Source: Limnoperna fortunei
Taxonomy: Eukaryota > Mollusca > Bivalvia > Mytilida > Modiolidae
NCBI GenBank assembly: GCA_944474755.1
Contig: OX104115.1
Span: forward strand, 36,529,080-36,593,079
Length of the DNA: 64,000 nt
Direction: 5' to 3'
Part shown: in pieces, positions 23,949 to 35,900 of the stretch
How positions within the stretch are numbered: the stretch's first letter is position 1
Layout of the letters: each line of letters begins with the position of its first letter
The notes under the pieces: generated by a model
What the model saw: only the letters and a program-made list of their open reading frames with translations
What the model was told of the DNA's origin: nothing
Databases searched by the model: none
Program-made: the position numbers and the translations under genes

Positions 23949-26900
23949 GTAAAATATAATTGCTCTTATTAAGTCGCCCAAAACGAAGTTTTGGCGACTT
24001 ATTGTTTTTGCGCAGTTTCTTCTTCTTATTATTATTATTAAGTCGCCCAAAATGAAGTTTTGGCGACTTATTGTTTTTGCACCGTTTCTTCTTGTTATTA
24101 TGTCGCCCCAGACTTTGTCGGGGCGACATATTGTTATTCTACTGTTTCTTTTTCACTATTATTATTATTATTATTCTTCCTCACTTTTTGTCCGGCTGAT
24201 AACTCAGAGATGGCTGATTGGATTAGAACATCACATGGCATAAAGTAGAACCACTATCTGAAGTTGTGCAATCAACTTTAAAAATGGTGATATGTGGAAC
24301 CATCTCCATGGAAACCAGAAAGTTATGCATGAGTGATTTTGGGCATTTTCCTTAATTTTTCGGAAACCTAGAAGCACAGAGGGACCAAACTTGGTATGAT
24401 GGAAGACCATAATGAGATACAGGTTTGAGATGATTTTGGGGCGGAACGGAAAAACAAGATGGCCGCCATGGCTAAAAATAGATTTAACATGGGGCCTATG
24501 GGAAAATGATTTTTCTACAATAGCTTCACCATGGTTTGAGATATTCCAAAGTTTTTTTATAGGAAGTTGGACCTCATCAACCTCAAGAAGACAGGAAAGT
24601 TTGGAAAAAAAATTTCACACCGTGTGGCCGCAGCCACAACCGTTACGTTTGCATAGAAGCCTATGGGGAAATGGAGGTTTTTTGTCACCTCCATTTCTCT
24701 GCTATGCATTGATGGATTCCAATCAAACTTTACACAAAGCACATTCATCATTACATCTTGGAATTCACATATCAAAAAATTCCAAAATGGCCACCTTTTC
24801 CAAGATGGCCGCCACGTTACATATGCATAGAAGCCTATGGGGAAATGGAGGTTTTTTGTCGCCTCCATTTCTCTGCTATGCATTGATGGATTCCAATCAA
24901 ACTTTACACAAAGCACCGTCACCATTACATCTTGGAATTCATATTACGAAAAATTTCAAAATGGTGGCCATTTTTAAGATGGCTGCCGAGTTACGTTAAA
25001 AAATACAACATTGTCGGAAGTCAATGAAAATCAACTTCTAGAGATAATTTGATGTGGGGAACAACATGGAATCATCGATTTTGGAATTCACATGACGAAA
25101 AATTGCATAAAAAATGTCAGGGCGACATCTGCTATTGCTCGCAATGGCAATTCTAGTTATTATTCCGGTTTCTCTTTTTTCTAGGTCGTGAACTTGTCCG
25201 ACACGTTTCTCAGAGAAGCTTTAATAGAATCAAATGAAACTTGGAACAGTTGTAGATTGACATGAGGAGGGGTGCAATCGATAGTCAGATTTTTTATAAT
25301 GGCCGCCATTTCAAAATGGCCGCCACTTGACAACACCCACCCAAAAATAGCAAAAATTTTCCCGTGGTCCGATTTCAACGAAATTTGATATGGAGGTAGA
25401 TGTTAGTATTTGGAGTAAAACACTACCTTTAAATGTTTTCTCCGACATTGGGTTTCAAAATGGCCGCTAAAAACGTGTACAATTTTCAACGTTATCCGAT
25501 CTCGATGACATTTAACGTGCTCTGATTTTAACAAAATTTGTTGTGGAGGTGGATTTAAGTGTCCCGAGTGAAAATCCAATTTCGGAATTTTTTTTCCCAC
25601 CTGGCGTTTCAAAATGGCCGCCAAAAACGTGCCACATTTTAAACGTTGTCCGATTTTAATGAAATTTGATGTGTAGGTACATTTCAATGTCCTGGGTGGA
25701 ACGCAATACTATCCATGGGGATTTTGGGCGACTTCTGTGTTGGCATCCCAACACATTATTTTTAATTATTATTATTATTATTATTAAGTCGCCGACCACG
25801 AAGTGTCGGGCGACTTATTGTTTTTACTCCGTTTCTTATTATTATTATTATTATTATTTTCATATTTCTTATGTTTTCCTTTTTCCCCTCGCAATGTTGT
25901 CCGCTCGTTTTCTCGCTCATCTTTTAACCGATCGAAATGAAACTTTGGGAACATAATAAGAGTGACCTGAAGTTGTGCAATCCACTTTTGAAATTTTCAA
26001 AATGGCCGCCATTTTTAAAATGGCCGCCGTTGAAAAAAAATGACGGCCGTTGCCAGATCTCAGTAATTGCCAAAGCAATTTCAATGAAAATTGGTATACT
26101 GATACAGCTCCCTATCCCGAGCATTTTTGCAAAAAAAAATTTGACGCGGCCGACATTTCAAAATGGCCGCCATCCGAACACCACCCCATAAAACTGTAAA
26201 AATTTAAACGTCATCCGATTTAAACGAAATTTGGTATACAGGTAGCTTATGATACCCTGAGTGTGCCACTATTTTTTAAATTTTTGTCCGACTTCCGGTT
26301 TCAAAATGGCGGCCGTTTTAAAGTTTTACAAAATGGCGGCCGTTCTCAGATCTCAGTTATGGCCACAGCAATTTCAATGAAAATTGGTATACTGATACAG
26401 CTAACTATCCTGAGCATTTTTGCAAAAAAAATTTTTTGTCCGACTTCCGGTTTCAAAATGGCGACCGTTTTAAAGTTTGCTCGTTTTCTCGCTCATCTTT
26501 TAACCGATCGAAATGAAACTTGGCCAACTGAAAGCTCATGTTATGAAGTTGTGCTCTTGACTTTTAGTTTCCTCTACTCGGTCAAAAGTGCGGAACGGGA
26601 GGCGACTTCAACGTTTCGGGAAACGTAAATTTTAATTATTATTATTATTATTATTTCGGTTTCCACTTTTTCTTGACCTTGAACTTGTCCGACACATTTC
26701 TCAGAGACGCCTTAATAGAATCAAATGAAACTTGGCACAGTTGTAGATCGACATATGGAGGGGTGCAGTCAATAGTCAGAATTTTGATAATGGCCGCCAT
26801 TTCAAAATGGCCGCCACTTGACGACACCCGCCCAAAAATGGCAAAAAATTTTCCGTGGTCCGATTTCAACGAAATTTGGTATGGAGGTAGATGTTAGTAT

Positions 26901-29900
26901 TTTGAGTGAAACGCTACCTTTAATTTTTTTTCCGACGGCGGGTTTCAAAATGGCCGCCAAAAACATGTATAATTTTCAACGTTATGCGCTCTCGATGACA
27001 TTTAACGTGCTCCGATTACAACAAAATTTGGTGTGGAGGTGGATTTAAGTGTATCGAGTGGAAATCCAAACTCATAATTTTTTTTCCACCTGGCGTTTTA
27101 AAATGGCCGCCAAAAAAGCGTCAAATTTTAAACGTGGTCCGATTTGAATGAAATTTGATATGTAGGTACATCTTAATGTCCTTAGTGGAACGCAATACTA
27201 TCCATGGGGATTTTGGGCGACTTCTGTGTTGGCATCCCAACACATTATTTTTAATTTTTAAAAATGGTAGCTAACTAGTAATTGTGTATTTTTATGGTTG
27301 GTTATTTCCAGTGTGTCGATACCAATGATGATTGACTGCCGGTGTTGACATGAAATTTAAGAAAATATTGATATCCGATGAATTTGCATTACATCTGCGC
27401 TTCAAGGTTTAACTGCTTTTAACAATCGTTTTAAATTTCTACTTCTCGACTCCAATCTTAATTGACAAGGTTGGTTGGGATGTATCAGCGTTGACGCTAA
27501 TATTCACCCGAGCTTTGTATTAGAAGCGTGCCACTTTGAACTTTCAATCTTACAAATGTTATGAGTGGTACGTGTTAGCATTTTGAGCCACTCAGTAATT
27601 TTTCGTCATATATATTCGTATACACTGTTACTTTTCTATTATAATAAAACACAATATAGCTTACTAAAATCCACGAGATATTGTGATCGGTTTTATAAAT
27701 TTGTATTAAGGACGTGTCACTAAGATTACTTGTAAATGATGTAATTTAATACTCTCATATAGTCACTATTTCGTCACTAGATGGCTATAATATAAATCCC
27801 TTGACAGAAGCTACTAGTCGTTGTATGATAATAATGTGATAACTTTGTATATTAAATCCAAACTGCAGACATACATGTATAGCGAAGTTATTATTAGATT
27901 ATAGCCTTTAAGGTATGTTTTTTGCATATTACAATTTCCAAGTTTTTTAACCCGCAAATTATGTGTTGAGAGTGATAAACGTCATTATTTATCCTAACTT
28001 TTCAATACAATAGATTTTAAATATTTTTTTCTTTTACTTACCTACTCGCAACAAAATTTTTAACTGTGTCGTTTGTACTGGGGTATATGTATTTATATTT
28101 AAGTCATGAAAACCCAACACGTTTCTACGTACTCGTAAAGCCAGCAATTAACATTTCCCCGAACGTTAATGCACAAAACAGGGGCCATGTTATCGAAGAT
28201 GCATTAGGCCTAAGACATAACATAGACCATCTTAGGACAAACCTGTGTCCTAAGTCTTGTCATCGAAAATGTCGAAAGTTAAGACATGTCTTTATTTTTC
28301 TCTAAACTTTAGGACAACGAAATGTGTGTCGTAAGATGGCCTTAGCATAGTAATAATAATTTTAATTTGATTTAAATTTTACATTTTTAAGTTTTTATTT
28401 TTATACAACATTAGAAAGTTTACTAAATAGCTCCAAAATATGCTTTATAACCTTTTCTATAAAACGATGAAGCTCCGTTCGTATACCATTTTGGCTGGTT
28501 TTGTTCAAACATTAACTCGTGCCAAATTATCCACACTGAAATGCACATAACAAAGACACATTAAAATGCACGTAACAATTGAAATGCATAAAAGAAAGAC
28601 ATTTGACTTTTTTCTATTTAAAGTACATATAATTATATGTTTATTGATATATGCTTATAAAACGTTGGTTTAGTTTGTGCAGTCCACATCGAAATTTTGG
28701 TGACTTTATAAGTTCTTCATTAATCACACACGTATAAATTCTCTTTCTTGTGAGAATGCTTGACAGAGTTATTATCGTCTTAGGATACCTCCGGTGTGAG
28801 GTCTAAGACATGTCCTAAGACTGTCTTACTCGGTCTTAAATTATGTCCTAAGACATGTTGTAAGACCTTTTTAGGATAGTTCCGAAAACATTTCCCATGA
28901 GGTTAAAATCGTATTCTCAAACAAGGATATTCCCCTTTACAATTGCAAAACTCTCTACTTGTTTGAATATTGACTTAGTATATGCTAAACCTTCTTCTTT
29001 GATGAAGCGCCTTGTTCTATTTATTCTATAATTTTTTTATGTGATAAAATCGAACTGTTTATATCATAAAATGGATTCTTTATTATCAGAAAGAAGTTAT
29101 TATTTTGTAATATCAGACAATTATTTCTAGTATCAAACAATTGAATTCTTCAAGCTAAAAATGTTTTTTTATAGAAAATGGCTCTATTTTGTTATTAGAT
29201 ATTATGAAAACTTAATGATTCTCCAATATTTACACTTGCCCAGTAATACGTTGTGTTTGACGAAAGTCAATAAGTATGCAGTCCTTAGCTCTGGTATTGC
29301 TATTTGATATTGACAATAACCAAAATACACCATCAAAACATTTGGCAATATTGAGATTTTCAGATATAAGTTCAGAGAAATCATTGTACCGAACAAAAAC
29401 CTTTTTTCTGATTTAAAAAAATACAAAGCAACATTTCATGATATGAAATCGATGTTTTTATTTCTTAAATTATTTTTGATATCAGAAAATACATTTCTTC
29501 GTATAACAATAGTGGGTATTTTTAAATTAGAAAATTAATTGATAAGAAAATATTCTAATATCAAAAAAGGATTTTGGATACAAAAAATGATTTTTTTAAT
29601 TGAAGAAATTTTGGGGTTTTTGTATATTAGAGAAACAAATTTCTGTTATAAAAAATGAATTATTAATGTAAAATTTAATATTTAATAAATATTTTTAATA
29701 TCAGGAAACATTTTTGTACATCAACAAATAATCGTGATATGACAAAAATATATGTCTTGAGACAAAATAGGGAATAAACAGTCAAACTGCGCCTTCTAAT
29801 CTTACAGATATCGTTTTGTTCATTTAAAGGGCGAATTGATCCAGTCCCAGAGAAATGTAAACGTCATCTTTTCAGATTAAGAATTATATATCCCAGCGCA

Positions 29901-32900
29901 ATCTTGGAACAGTTTATTCGCTCGATTTATAATGAATAATTTGCTTTTGTATTTGAAGGATTTATCTCCAATCACATCAGGTATTTTTGCTTATAGTTAC
30001 CGTAGACACTTATAATGTGTCTCACAAGCTTTATTCATTCATAAATGTATTTCTACAATATTGTTTATATCTCAATCCTAAAAAAGTAGCTGAAATATCC
30101 AAAATATTCTTAAAATCTATTTGGAAATGTCCCTGTTTTAAATATTTACCTCTGTTTCGAGTAATTTTGACCTGTCGTGAACAAGGAGACGTGCGAAGTA
30201 AAACTTCAACGTAGTTGTGTCGGGTATATAAATAAACAACCATCCAACAACCGCCGGACATGAACTTAAATCCATGTTGCGAAATGCCTCAGTTAGTGTC
30301 CTAAATTAAAACAGGAAATAATGTTTAATTCGTATTTCTTGAATTCGATGATATTACCATTCCAATTCTATTTGAATTGAGTTATTTAAATGCGCATGTT
30401 ACAATTTATTCAACTTAAAATATGTACTTTTGTAATTATAAAATACCGATTACGTATGCCCTTCAAGTTGTGTAGTACACTTGCACCGAACATTTTTCAT
30501 ACGTCCAAGTTGAAAACGTTTTTTATTCTTCCCACGTGCCATTTGAAGTTTGATGTCAATCTTGGTATAAAAGCTTGAGAACTGGGGTATTTTTATTTAC
30601 TGAACATGTGTGTTAACAGTTTCTTATACTGCAATAAGTTCAGGTAAAACAAATTGTTTATTTAAAAACATAGATAGTTAACGATGAGCCGAGTTAAAGT
30701 ACGTGTTTTGTCAGTTGTTCAATTTTCACCTTAATTGATTTGTATTGTAATGTTGTTATTTGTTTGTTTTTTAATTTGGGGATTTTTCTTTCTAATTTAT
30801 GTATTTGTTGTTGATTATTTTGCTTGTTTTTTTTGCTTTTTGCAAATAACAAATGAATCATTAAAATAATATTTTGTTAAAGATTTGGTTAACAAAAACA
30901 GAACTTAGTTTGATTATCATTTTTAAACTTTTTTTATTTCGCTGAAATAAACGAGTAATGGATATTTGATAAATAATATTTTATTTTAATGGCAAAGAGA
31001 CAACACATGATTGTCATGCGGTTGTTTATCTGACATTAAAACAAACAGAATCGCTTACATACAATTTTTAAGACATGATTTTTATGTGATAGTCAAATAT
31101 TTTATATGAAAAAACTTCGTGCAAGTAACATATGAATATTCAAGAAATACGGGTATTTGTAAAACTAAGCATGTTACAAGTAATTTTTATTTGATATCTG
31201 GTTATTAAGTCTCCCGTACGAAGTTTGGAAACTTATTGTTTTTGTTGCGTTTCTTTTTCTTCTTCTTGCTGTTGCTAATGTGGTCAATCCAGAAAATATA
31301 GTGGCTGCCTCTCGTATGAGATCTGGGGTCGTAATATTTGTATCGAACCTAGATGATGTTGAACTATTGTGTTCAGATGGTCTTAGTATAGGGGACGAAT
31401 TCATTAAAGTTCAATGTCTAGTTAAAATCCCCAAAACGATTACTCTGTCAAATTGTCCCCCTTTATCCCTAATGATTTATTAGAAGATGAATTGATGCGC
31501 TATGGGCGCATAATTTCAGACATCAAACCCATACCATTAGGCATAAAAATCCCAACCCTGAAACACGTCATTTAGACGTCAAGTTTCTCTTATTCCCCAC
31601 TCTAACCAATGCTTACCAGAATACTTTGATATGTATTATCAAAGACAAAATTACAGAATCTTTTTAAACGATGATGTGGTTTGTTTTAAATGCAAACAGA
31701 TTGGACACATTCAAAGCAGATGTCCAGAAAATAAAACTAAAACGGATAATAAAACATCAGAAGCAAACACACATGCCCCATATACGGCTGAGCGTGTACC
31801 ACCAGCTGGGACCGCCGAGCAATCTGTTGCTTCGGACTCTGGTGCCCGTGCTTCTGGTAATCAGGACGATGCTTCCATCACCGCAGTCAATGCTACTGTT
31901 AATAAACAGGCAGTGGAATCTACGGTCATTGTAGATGTCCACGCTCCCGTTGAAAAGGTGCAAGATCTTATGGCGCCTAAGTCTGCAATTAAACGTAAAG
32001 CAGAAAACAGCGATTCACTGATTTGTGTGAAAACCCCTACAACTGATAAAATCACTGAATCATCTGCTCAGGATGATATCAGTATATGGGATTTACCCCC
32101 TCCATCTAATATTACCGTGAAGACCACCGAAGAAGAGGATGTAGATATTGAAACTATATCCTCGGATTTATCAGAACAAAACGTATCCCAAATCGTCGTG
32201 GATACCGAGCAAAAATTATCGACTGAAGAGCTGGACAGACTACTTTTAGAACTTAAAAGTAACAAAAAAACCTGTTGAGAAGTGTTTAAAGTACACGACC
32301 AACATACGCCAACTGCGTCAAAATTTTATTGACGGCAGAAGAAATCCTGAGTCGTCTTCACAGTTGAAAGCGCGTTTAAACAAATTAATAAAGAAGTTAA
32401 AGGCGTATATTAAAACACATGCTTAGAATTACTCTTTATCTAAGTCAATATGATTTTTCCTATTAATTATACATTATTGCTCTGTTTTTACTACAATTTT
32501 AATGTCCGGTTTTTCATTAGTCTCACTGAACACTCAAGGTTGTCGTGACTCTTTTAAAAGATATTTTATTTTAGATTCTTTGAAATCTAAATTGAATGCA
32601 GATATAGTTTTCCTCCAAGATATCCATACCATTCCTTCTGATAAGGGTATTTGTAAAATGATTTGGAGAGGAGAAATAGTGTTCTCTCATCTCTCAAGTA
32701 TTTCTGCTGGACTAGCAATATGTTTTTCCATTAATTTGGAATATACTATTCTAGATCATAAAATTATTTTACCTGCAACTATTTAAATACAAGAACAAAC
32801 AATAAATTTGTTGAATGTGTATTCCCCAACTTGCCCCAAAGAAAAACTAGACTTTTTGAAATATTTAAAACACCATTTGAATCAACTTGATTCTTCCATT

Positions 32901-35900
32901 CCAGTATTTCTTGGAGGTGATTTTAATTGTACTATTAACCCTTCCCTAGATCGGACAGGAGATACTGAACCCCACCCCCATTCTTGTAATGAATTTAAAG
33001 CTATTGTTAAACGTTTCAAATTTATTGATACGTTTCGCAATATTCATCCGTACGAAAAATATATTCCTGGTCGAGAAATGATGGTGTCGCCGCAAGACTC
33101 GATCGAATTTATATATCTAAACATTATAGTCAGTTTATTCGATCTTCAGAAATAAAACAATGTTCATATTATGATCATGATTACATTTGTATTTATTGTA
33201 AAGAAATACAAAGTAAACATAAGAGTTCTTACTGGTGTTTAAATACATCTCTTTTAGATGATAAATTGTATGTTGATATGGTAAATAGTTTTTGGCTTTC
33301 CTGGCGATGACAGAAATCTGAGTTTAAGTGTATTCAAGATTGATGGAATCGTGGGAAATACAAAATAAAGGAAATTTCGCAAGAATTTTGTATTAAAAAG
33401 AATTATGATTTTAAACGTAAATTTGATCGTTTGCAATCCGATATTCAGTTATTAAAATCAAATATTGCAACAAACCCTGATCTTAATGTCATTTTAATTG
33501 AGAAGCATCATCAGTTGTCTGAACTTGAACGAATCCAGGCCCGTGGTGCTTGGTTAATGATTCAGATAAAACTACAAAATATTTCTTTGACTTTGAAAAG
33601 AAACGTGGTACAAAGAAATTATTATCCCATTTAACCTTGCCTGATGGCAGTATAACTGATTCAGATCAGGAAATAAAAACACTTGCCCGAAATTTTTACT
33701 CCGATTTGTATAGCCCCGATCCTGTTGATGAAGGTTGTCAAAATGAAATTATGAAAGATCTTCCTACAATAAGTGAAATCCAAAAACAAACATTAGATAG
33801 TGTTATAAGTTATGATGAATTGTCCTCTGCCGTTTTAAAAATGAATATTAACAAGTCCCCTGGTATTGATGGGCTGCCTAGTGAATTTTACAAAACCTTT
33901 TGGAACATCGTAGGGAGAGATATGCACGAAGTTTTTATTTCTTCTATTGAAGAAAACAGACTTCCACTTTCGTGCAGAAGAGCCGTTCTGACGATGATTC
34001 CAAAGAAAGGTGACAGTAGTTTGTTGAAAAACTGGAGACCAGTGTCTCTTCTCTGTTGTGATTATAAAATATTAACGAGAGCTTTCTCGCTAAGACTTCG
34101 TAACGTTCTACCCGATATATTACATATCGATCAAAGTTATTGTGTTCCCGGTCGTCATATCAGTGACAATATTCGTTTTATTCTGATGCTACTTGTTATG
34201 CTAATCAGGAAAATATCCCCCTTGCTACTGCTTCCCTTGACCAAGAGAAGGCTTTTGATCGTGTTCATCATGGTTATTTGATGAAGACATTAGAAGCCTT
34301 CGGTTTTGGCGATTATTTTATATCATGTATATGCTGACATTTAGAAAATTAATCGACGGGTTAACAACAATACAAATAATAATTACCAGGCGTTAAAACA
34401 TTTGTAATCGTTAAGTGTGCGAGAGATCAATTTCCAAATAGAGATATTTTTTGTTTAATTCCAAATATTTTCATAAAAGAAATTTAAATTTAAATTATAA
34501 ATCGGCCGCTGTTAATAAATTAACAATAATAATTACCAAGCGTTGTGACAGTCGTATTTTGTCTGATACAACGGAGAAAATGTCTGTGACAGAGATTTTT
34601 TGACTGATACAACGGTAACGCAGTTGTAACAGACGATTTTCGACTGAGTCAACGGAAAAAATGACTGCGACAGACATTTTTTGACTGATACAACGGATAC
34701 GCCGTTGCAACAGACATAAAATGACTGCGCCAACGGAAAAAATGTCTGTGACGGACAAAATATGTCTGTGACAGGCATAAAATGACTGTCACAGTAAAAA
34801 TTATTGTCTGACACAACGTTTGCAGTCTTTTACAGACATTTTAGCAGTCATTTGCAGTCAATCTCAGTCAGTGACAGACGAAAAACGACTGCAACTGGTA
34901 TTTACAGTCATTTGTTAAGCCAGTAGTGTGTTCACCAATATATTTTTAAATTAGATATTGACAAAGCACCTGAATTAAGTAAGGGTATTGGTCTTGATAA
35001 ATGTCCTAAGAAAATCATTTATTTGTTATCTGTTGTTCAGAATTTTAATTGTTCCCATACCAAAAAAGTTACTGTCCCCCTGGAAAAATATTTTAAAATC
35101 AAATGTTCCCTCTAACATCATATACAGTCATGTTTATGAATACCCTCACAGCATGCATGAAGGTGATCTTAACTGGAGAATTCTTCATGGTGCTATTTCA
35201 ACAAGTAAATTTTATTGTAAAGCTGGTTATCAGCTGTCTGACGTTTGTCCTTCTTGTGGTTTGCAAGAAGACTTGCCTCACATTTTCGTTTCGTGCCAAC
35301 GTATACAAGCTTTATTGAGATATGTCCGAAATATTTTGCGTAAATTTAATGATGTTTGTTCAATAGAATCATTTATATTTGGACCTACTTTTTCCTGCAC
35401 TGACCAAACCCCACCTGAGGTCAGTACAAATCGATCTCCTCCAGCTGTCCACTGGCCAACATCGGACATCTGTCCAGTTAGGAGATCGATTCCAGCTGAT
35501 CCATCGTCACCTAGGATCAGCTGTCCAGAGATGCCAGCCCCAGCCGACCGAACGTCCTCCAGGGTCGGCTGTCCAGAGACTACCAGACTGCCAATGGTTA
35601 TGGAGGACGGAACAGTCGTGTTGGGAGAATGTACCAACACGCAACGATGGAGCAAGCGGTACAGGACCCCAAGACGACTGTTCCAGTGGATTGCCACCCA
35701 GGCGAAGATGGCCACCTATGTGACGTTACAGCACCTGAGGACCGGAGGCGGAACAACAGACCCACTCCAGGAATTCACGTTGCGCATCCGCGCCCGTTTG
35801 GCAATTGAATTTGCCTACTATAGGTTTGTAAATAATGTTGATTCTTTTTCAGATTTTTGGTGTTTTAATAATGTATTGTGTTTTATTTCTAGTGACAAGC

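Larger units (their letters stand above)
23971..27250 (+). mobile_element. Cluster of four nested hairpin-headed units (A-D)
   Basis: This is inserted 22 bp after exon 1 and absent from the left arm and the third copy. Heads lie at 23,971 (A), 24,040 (B), 24,100 (C) and 25,786 (D). Tails carrying GGCGACAT or GGCGACTT lie at about 25,118 (C), 25,727 (B), 26,601 (D) and 27,215 (A), giving the bracket order A(B(C))(D). Bodies of A and B match each other (26,650-27,250 with 25,160-25,757). No transposase, reverse transcriptase or other protein is visible. Junctions fall in TTATT or ATT microsatellite. Long open frames here (for example 24,412-24,999) are repeat-driven. Confidence 0.78.

Noticed and set aside
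24412..24999. A 195-residue open frame
   Set aside because: It lies wholly in unit C, over a tandem pair of about 170-bp repeats; its protein repeats itself and the opposite strand is open too. No domain is seen.
23971..27250. Helitron identity for the hairpin-headed units
   Set aside because: Unit C ends hairpin then CTAG, which resembles a Helitron 3' end, but units A, B and D lack CTRR, heads do not start TC, and no Rep/helicase is present. I leave the class open.
35278..35715. A 145-residue minus-strand frame
   Set aside because: Antisense of the GC-rich insert in ORF2; the reverse frame at 41,025-41,402 behaves the same way.
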